A DNA stretch of 64,000 bases from contig NC_081545.1 of the NCBI RefSeq assembly GCF_901000735.1, positions 10,959,973 through 11,023,972 on the forward strand. Direction: 5' to 3'. Shown here piece after piece: positions 58,909 to 64,000 of the stretch. Below the pieces are notes generated by a model that worked only from the letters and a program-made list of their open reading frames with translations, had not been told where the DNA came from and ran no database searches. Numbering within the stretch: the stretch's first letter is position 1; every line of letters starts with the position of its first letter. The position numbers were made by a program, and so were the translations under genes. The stretch is from Corylus avellana. Its lineage: Eukaryota; Streptophyta; Magnoliopsida; Fagales; Betulaceae.

Positions 58909-59723
58909 GAAGGATGAAAGCTCTTCCCCAGAATCACAATGATCATGGACATTATACTGAGAATTGTATAAGTCTTCAGTTTGAAATTGAAAAGTTTCTA
59001 AAAAATGGGAAGTTATTAAAATTCCTAGCTGAAGAAAACAGGAAAGACAGCAATCTTCAAAACAGTTAGAATCAAAGGTCGAAGCAGAATAGTGATAATC
59101 TGAGTAATCAGAAGCAAAGATGTGATGAACCGAGGATTTCTCAGAACAATCAACAAAATTCTCAGAATCAAACTATTGTTGGTGAAATTCAAATAATTTC
59201 AGGAGGATTGGCTGGTGAAGGAGAATCTAGTTCAGCAAGGGAAGCTTATGCAAGACAAGCAAAAATAGAAGAAATTTTCTCTCTTGAAAAGCCTTCCAAA
59301 GTACAAAAACAAGATCCTATGATCTTGACATTTTCAGAAGAAGATGCAAAAGAGATTTCAATGCCTCACGATGATGAATTGGTGATAACTTTAACAGTGG
59401 CTAACCCTGCTGTTCACCGAGTTTTGGTAGACAATGGTAGCTCGACAGATATTTTGTATTGGACAGTTTTTCAGCAATTGGGTATTAGTCGGGAGAAGAT
59501 TAAACCTTTTCTATCACCATTGATAGGGTTTGTAGGAAAGCATGTTCAATCGATATAATTGATTTCTCTTCCAGTTACAGCAGGAACTGCTCCTAAACAA
59601 GCTACTATCATGGTAGATTTTTTGGTAGTTGACCGACCATCGGCTTATAATGCAATAATCAGTCGTCCAGCTTTAAATTAGTTAAGAGCTATAACTTCCA
59701 CTTATCATGTAGAGATTAAATTT
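58909..59723 (+). pseudogene. Tat-type Gypsy gag end and protease
   Basis: It resumes after the nested element with an HNDHGHYTENC stretch, a zinc-knuckle remnant, and LQFEIEKFLKNGKL. The open part at 59208-59558 carries the protease motif VLVDNGSSTDILYW (D-N-G in the active-site place) and ends at TAA. The continuation SLPVTAGTAPKQATIMVDF and VVDRPSAYNAIISRPALN is typical of Tat elements. Several stops. Confidence 0.85.
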
Positions 59724-61200
59724 TTGACATTTGAAGGGGTTGGTGAAGTTAAAGGCGATCAGGTTGTAGCAAGAAGGTGTTATAATACATCTCTGAAAAG
59801 ATCTTCAGAGTCAGCACTTTTGACGGTTAGTAATGTGGGCAGTGAAAAGAGAATTCAGTTGAAAAAAGAACCAACCGAGCAATTGATTGATATACTGATA
59901 GCAAAAGGGAAAGTTGTAAATATCGAGTCTCAGCTGACTTCAAATGTTAAAGAAATTCTTATTCAGTTTCTTCGGGAAAATTTAGAAGTTTTTGCATGGT
60001 CTCATGAAGATATGCCTAGAATTGATCCAAAAGATATTGTTCATAAATTAAATGTGAATCCAGAGACGAAACCAGTAAAGCAAAAACGAAGAAAGTTTGC
60101 TCTTGAAAGAAACATGGCTATTGCCGAGGAAGTCGATAAACTGCTTAAAGCTTGGTTTATTGAAGAGGTATATTATCTTGATTGGTTGGCTAATGTAGTA
60201 ATGGTAAAAAAATCCAATGGGAAATGAAGGATGTGTGTGGATTTCACCGATCTTAACAAGGCCTGCCCAAAAGACAGTTTTCCATTGCCACATATCAGTT
60301 CATTGATTGATTCGACTGCTGGATATGAGTTGCCGAGTTTCATGGATGCATTTTCTGGCTACAATCTAATCTTCATGCACCCATTTGATCAAGACAAAAC
60401 AACATTTATTATTGACCGAGGTTTATACTATTACAAAGTTATGCCTTTCGGTTTAAAGAATGCTGGTGCTACTTATCAAAGGTTAGTAAACAAAATGTTT
60501 CAGGAACAAATCGGGAAGAATATGGAAGTTTATGTTGATGATATGTTGGTCAAGAGTAAGCTACATATAGATCATGTGAAAGATTTACAAGAAGCATTCA
60601 TGACATTGAAGTGGTACAAAATGAAGCTGAATCCTACAAAGTGTGCTTTTGGAGTTTCATTAGGAAAGTTTCTCGGTTACATGGTGTCAAACCGAGGAAT
60701 TGAAGCTAATCCTGAAAAAATTCAAGCAGTATTAGATATGTAGTCTTCGAAGAATACAAAGCAAGTTCAACAATTAATAGGAAGGATTGCAGCTTTAAAC
60801 AGGTTTATTTCTCGTTCTACTGATAAATGTCTTCATTTCTTTAAAATTTTAAGAAAAGCATTTGAGTGGTCTGAAGAATGTGAACACACATTTGATCAAC
60901 TCAAAAAGTATTTGGTCAGCCCACCTTTGTTGAGCCGAACTGTTCCTGGAGAAACATTGTATTTGTATTTAGCCGTGTTTCTAACTGCGGTCAGTGCAGC
61001 TCTAATTCGGGAAGAAGAAGGAGTTTAGAAACCAGTGTATTTCATCAACCGAGCATTACGTGGAGCCGAAGAAAGATATGTGCAAATGGAAAAACTTACT
61101 TTTGCTTTGATAATTGCATCAAGGAAGCTTCGACCATATTTTAAAGCTCATACAATCAATGTGCTAACCGAGTATCTGTTGTAAAAAGTACTCTGGAAAT
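59724..61200 (+). pseudogene. Tat-type reverse transcriptase and first RNase H
   Basis: Blocks read VGEVKGDQVVARRCY, then MCVDFTDLNKACPKDSFPLP, FMDAFSGYNLIFMHP, MPFGLKNAGATYQRLV and the catalytic YVDDMLVKS, followed by the thumb FLGYMVSNRGIEANPEK. Stops lie after KKSNGK (TGA where W is usual, 60225-60227), after QAVLDM (TAG) and after EEEGV (TAG). The first RNase H is recognisable as YFINRALRGAEERYVQMEKL. Confidence 0.9.
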
Positions 61201-61460
61201 TGGATTTGTCTGGTCGGTTAGTTAATAGGGTGATTGAACTCAGTGAGTTTGATATACAATTTGTTTCGCGAAATGCTATTAAAAGTCAAGCACTTGCAGA
61301 TTTTTTAGTAGAATTCACTAATATGAAAGATCTAGAGACATGGTCGAAAGACAAGACGTGGGTGATTTATGTAGATGGGTCATCTACAAAGAAGAATGGT
61401 GGAGCTGGAGTAGTGTTAATTACACCAGATGGGAAAGAATTGAGTAGTTATTTGAGATTA
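61201..61460 (+). pseudogene. Tat-type second RNase H (aRNH), truncated
   Basis: DLSGRLVNRVIELSEFDIQF and SQALADFLVEF are followed by WVIYVDGSSTKKNGGAGVVL, the start of the additional RNase H that separates Tat elements from other Gypsy lineages. The frame ends where CACTACAAAA begins. The integrase and right LTR are absent from the window. Confidence 0.88.
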
Positions 61461-61560
61461 CACTACAAAAAAAAAAAGGTTCTCCCGGCGTTTCCAATTC
61501 CAGCGTTTCTATAAAACGCCATCTAAATCATCATATGGGCCGTAGGTAATTGGCCAGCAA
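61461..61560 (+). mobile_element. Left end of another CACTA-like element
   Basis: CACTACAAAAAAAAAAAGG directly after TTA, then CCCGGCGTTTCC and AAACGCC words that form inverted pairs, as in CACTA subterminal regions. No opposite end (TTTTTGTAGTG) was found up to 64000, so the element is either truncated or extends beyond the window. Confidence 0.7.
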
Positions 61561-63057
61561 TGACAGCATTATTAGATGAAACTCCGTTTGGTAGGGTTTA
61601 ATCTGAGGAGTTAAACCTAACAAGCTAAGAGATGGAACTAGGGCGAGAAGAAAGGAAGGAGGAGATAAACTAGAAAAAAGAAAGGCAGGAAGGAAGTGAA
61701 AATAGGTCTGCAGCTTATTCAATCAAGGCTGGTTGGACACGTGAAGCTATTTGCATGGTGGGTGAAATCAGCTGGCAAGCATTATTATTATTATTATTAT
61801 TTTATTCTTTTTGTAAGTAGCTGCAGACCTATTATGAAAAGGCTTAAACATGGTCTTTATATATATATACCAATGTTATGGGAAAATGTTACGAGAAGAA
61901 TTGCACAGCTGCTTTTCAATTTTGTAAATTAATTAAAGGTCATGATTTTCTCCTTAAATTTCGATCAATTATCATATATGATTTAAATAATTATATGACT
62001 AACCTATTTTATTTGTCAATTCCTACAATCCTACAGTTGCATGTGATTAACAATTTAATATAATATTAATTCTTAATTGAGAAAAAAGAAAGGAAGAATT
62101 CAAAAAAATAAAAATAAAAGATAGTTGGTTCAACTAATATCTATCTATGCAAATCAACGTCCTGAATATTAAGTTCAACTAAATGGTCTAAATATTCGAA
62201 AATCTCTACAAATCAACACTCCTAAATCAAATCAATATCTTGCTCTGATCTTCTTCAGCAATATCATATACAATTTAATTAATTATATGACTAACATATT
62301 ATATTTGTAAATTCCTATTGTTGTCATTAACAATTTAACATAATATTAATTCTCAACTTTATGCTTCATTTATTCGTAACATAATGGCCTTTCGTCAGTT
62401 TTCTCTCTAGGCTTCGAAAAACCCTAGAGAAGAAGAAAGTTTGCTTCTAGTCTTAATTTAGTCTGTTGAACTTCCCGAGCCAATGATCTTTAGGACCTTT
62501 GACATTGCCAAGCGATGGTCGACAGCTTGCATGTTAGACCTTGTTTTTGGGGTATCACCACATGTCATCAACTTTATGGTTGAAGGTACGGCAACCACGT
62601 GTCAGTTTTTGCTTGGCTTGGTGAAGCGCACCTTTTAAGGGCATTTAAGGCGATTGCGAGTTCCGAAGCAACCCTAGGGTTTTTTGCGCCGCTTCTTGCA
62701 TCTTTCCACTTGAATGCGTTTTCAAAAGTTTTATAAAAGGCGCATCCGTTCTTTCCTTTTTCATTTTACGAAATTTTGCAAGCTTCTCTCTCACGAAAAA
62801 CCCCATTTTCACTCCTCAAGAGCTTTGTGCAACTTTGGCTTTTCCGCTGGCTTGCTTCCATTCCCAGTCTTTTCCTCAATACGACTTCTTAAGAATAGTA
62901 TGTTTTAGAATTTTGGTCGAATCTGTACCATCTACAGAGCCTTTCGTCGGTCTAGGTAGCCCAGTTCTTGATTACCTCCATTTCCTTCTTCCTCTAATCG
63001 AACCTGCGCTTGGTCACCTTCGATGTAGCATCACCCACCTTCTGATTCAAGGAGGTT
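61561..63057. other. Unassigned region, possibly CACTA interior
   Basis: No gene recognised. A direct repeat of about 85 bases (ATTATATGACTAAC, TTAACAATTTAA, AATATTAATTCT) occurs at about 61985-62080 and 62275-62357. Small frames at 62714-63107 are Phe/Ser/Leu-rich and unlike known families. 62500-62700 is less AT-rich than its surroundings, but nothing was identified in it. Confidence 0.4.
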
Positions 63058-64000
63058 TGATAAGCACCGAATGTTGCACATTCAAGCCCCTTAATTTGCA
63101 TATGTAAATTCCTTAGCGTTGTTATTTGTTTGATTTTGTTTTGTTTTTGTGTTTTCAGGTTATAAATAAAGATGCAATTAATTCCATTGATTTTGGGCTG
63201 AAAAGCACACTTTGAGATGATTAAGCTTAGCCAATCATAACAGAGGACTTATATGTTGTGGTTAAGTTTAATCAAATAAAAGAAGGGATTAATTTGAAAT
63301 TTCTCAAATTGGAGTCAAAATCTGATTGGATTCAAATATTAATTCTGCATATGTCTCGGTATTTTGGCCATAACGTTCAGCTCAAATATCCGATTGAGGT
63401 GATTCAAGTGGCTCTCGAAAGCTAATGAAAATTTCTACAAATATTTGTGAAATATAATTTTCCTAATTCGGAGCTCCGAAATGCCAAAATTGCCCCGTAA
63501 GATAGGAACGCAATTCTGGGCGAATCCTATTCCGATTTGGACTTAGGTTTTCTTTATCCTAATTGGACTTAGACTTAAATCTCCGAAATTTCTAGGATTA
63601 CTAGGGATTTTAGGATTCTCCTAAGCCCTATAAATAGGGCTCTAAACATTGTAAACAGACACACCGCTTCCTAGAGATAGAAATCAGAGAATTGTCTTTG
63701 GTGCTTAGAAGATTATGAGCGGCTAAACCCCTTCGTGGGGTGTTGATGTAACCCTATCCAAGCACAATGGTTTGATTGTATTTAATTTCTAGATTTTCAA
63801 TTTATGCATGTTATTTGTATAACTATGAGGATTGCTACAATTGATTTCTGTTCTTCATATTAAATGCAATTGTTCTGAAATTCCAAAATCAATATTTGTG
63901 AAATTCTTCTCTTGTCTTAGAAAGTATTTTACTTTTATTGATCTCAAATCATTCTTGTTTTCTGTGATTATGAGGATGGTGGTTATACAATGGGTTTAAT
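63058..64000 (+). mobile_element. Partial LTR of the family seen at 11482, cut by window end
   Basis: Begins TGATAAGCACCGAATGTTGC and follows the solo LTR closely through TGAGCGGCTAAACCCCTT, CCAAGCACAATGGTTTG and TGTAACCCTATCC to the last base. Whether it is another solo LTR or the start of a full element cannot be seen. Confidence 0.85.

Larger units (their letters stand above)
47169..61460 (+). mobile_element. Gypsy element of the Tat group, split and truncated
   Basis: Left LTR about 47169-47729, then a primer-site-like stretch TTTGGCGTCGTCTGTGGG, gag (47788-49113), a nested Athila-type element (49119-58903), then the rest of gag, protease, reverse transcriptase, RNase H and the beginning of a second RNase H (61360-61460). 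The second RNase H (WVIYVDGSSTKKNGGAG) is the hallmark of the Tat lineage. The element stops abruptly at 61461, where CACTACAAAA begins. GCTAG at 49114-49118 and 58904-58908 proves the nesting. It is older than both insertions and full of stops. Confidence 0.88.

Noticed and set aside
62714..63107. Two overlapping frames of 64 and 90 codons
   Set aside because: Phe/Ser/Leu-rich without domains; next to an LTR border in an unassigned repeat region.

Overview
The window is nuclear DNA of a flowering plant, almost certainly a eudicot. It is AT-rich, carries GT-AG introns, is packed with Copia, Gypsy, CACTA, Mutator-like and hAT-like transposable elements, and holds two intact nuclear genes of plant-specific type. 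The species cannot be read from the sequence. A run of 20 Ns at 11369-11388 shows it comes from a scaffolded assembly.

Layout. 1-3660: a decayed Copia element (minus strand) split by a younger, deleted Copia-like element (326-2928) with matching GAGGA target duplications. 3661-5090: degenerate tandem repeats holding a 371-bp Mutator-type MITE. 5374-25442: a tyrosine aminotransferase pseudogene (plus strand). Six exons can be followed, but they carry stops and frameshifts. One hAT-type MITE sits in exon 1, another in intron 1, and a 14-kb CACTA transposon is inserted four bases after the end of exon 4. The CACTA element (9916-23902) has a TNPD-type transposase and a second En/Spm-type gene, both broken. 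It also contains a gap with duplicated flanks and a solo LTR. 26791-32054: a complete but decayed Copia element (minus strand). 32376-32824: a TRIM-like element. 34506-38137: an intact eight-exon reticulon-like gene whose upstream region holds two perfect MSA (mitosis-type MYB) motifs. 40131-41451 and 41543-42033: a Mutator-like element and a MITE lying just upstream of 42158-44546, an intact two-exon nuclear gene for chloroplast ribosomal protein S9. 45000-47168: repeat remnants. 47169-61460: a Tat-type Gypsy element (plus strand) split by a 9.8-kb Athila-type Gypsy element (minus strand, 49119-58903, TSD GCTAG) and cut at its second RNase H domain by the end of another CACTA element. 63058-64000: the start of an LTR of the same family as the solo LTR at 11482.

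The two living genes act separately: one shapes endoplasmic reticulum membranes and the other belongs to the plastid small ribosomal subunit. Everything else is mobile DNA at different stages of decay, and nesting gives a relative order of insertion. No cellular operon, RNA gene or CRISPR array was seen.

The most unusual signals are these: stem-loop modules with a constant loop and changing but still paired stems, repeated inside an Athila-type LTR; element-specific palindromic words (GTCCGGAC, CTCGATCG, GAACGTTC) repeated many times within single retroelements or remnants; the MSA cluster upstream of the reticulon gene; and a probable unmerged haplotype overlap inside the CACTA element that exposes a possible polymorphic LTR insertion.
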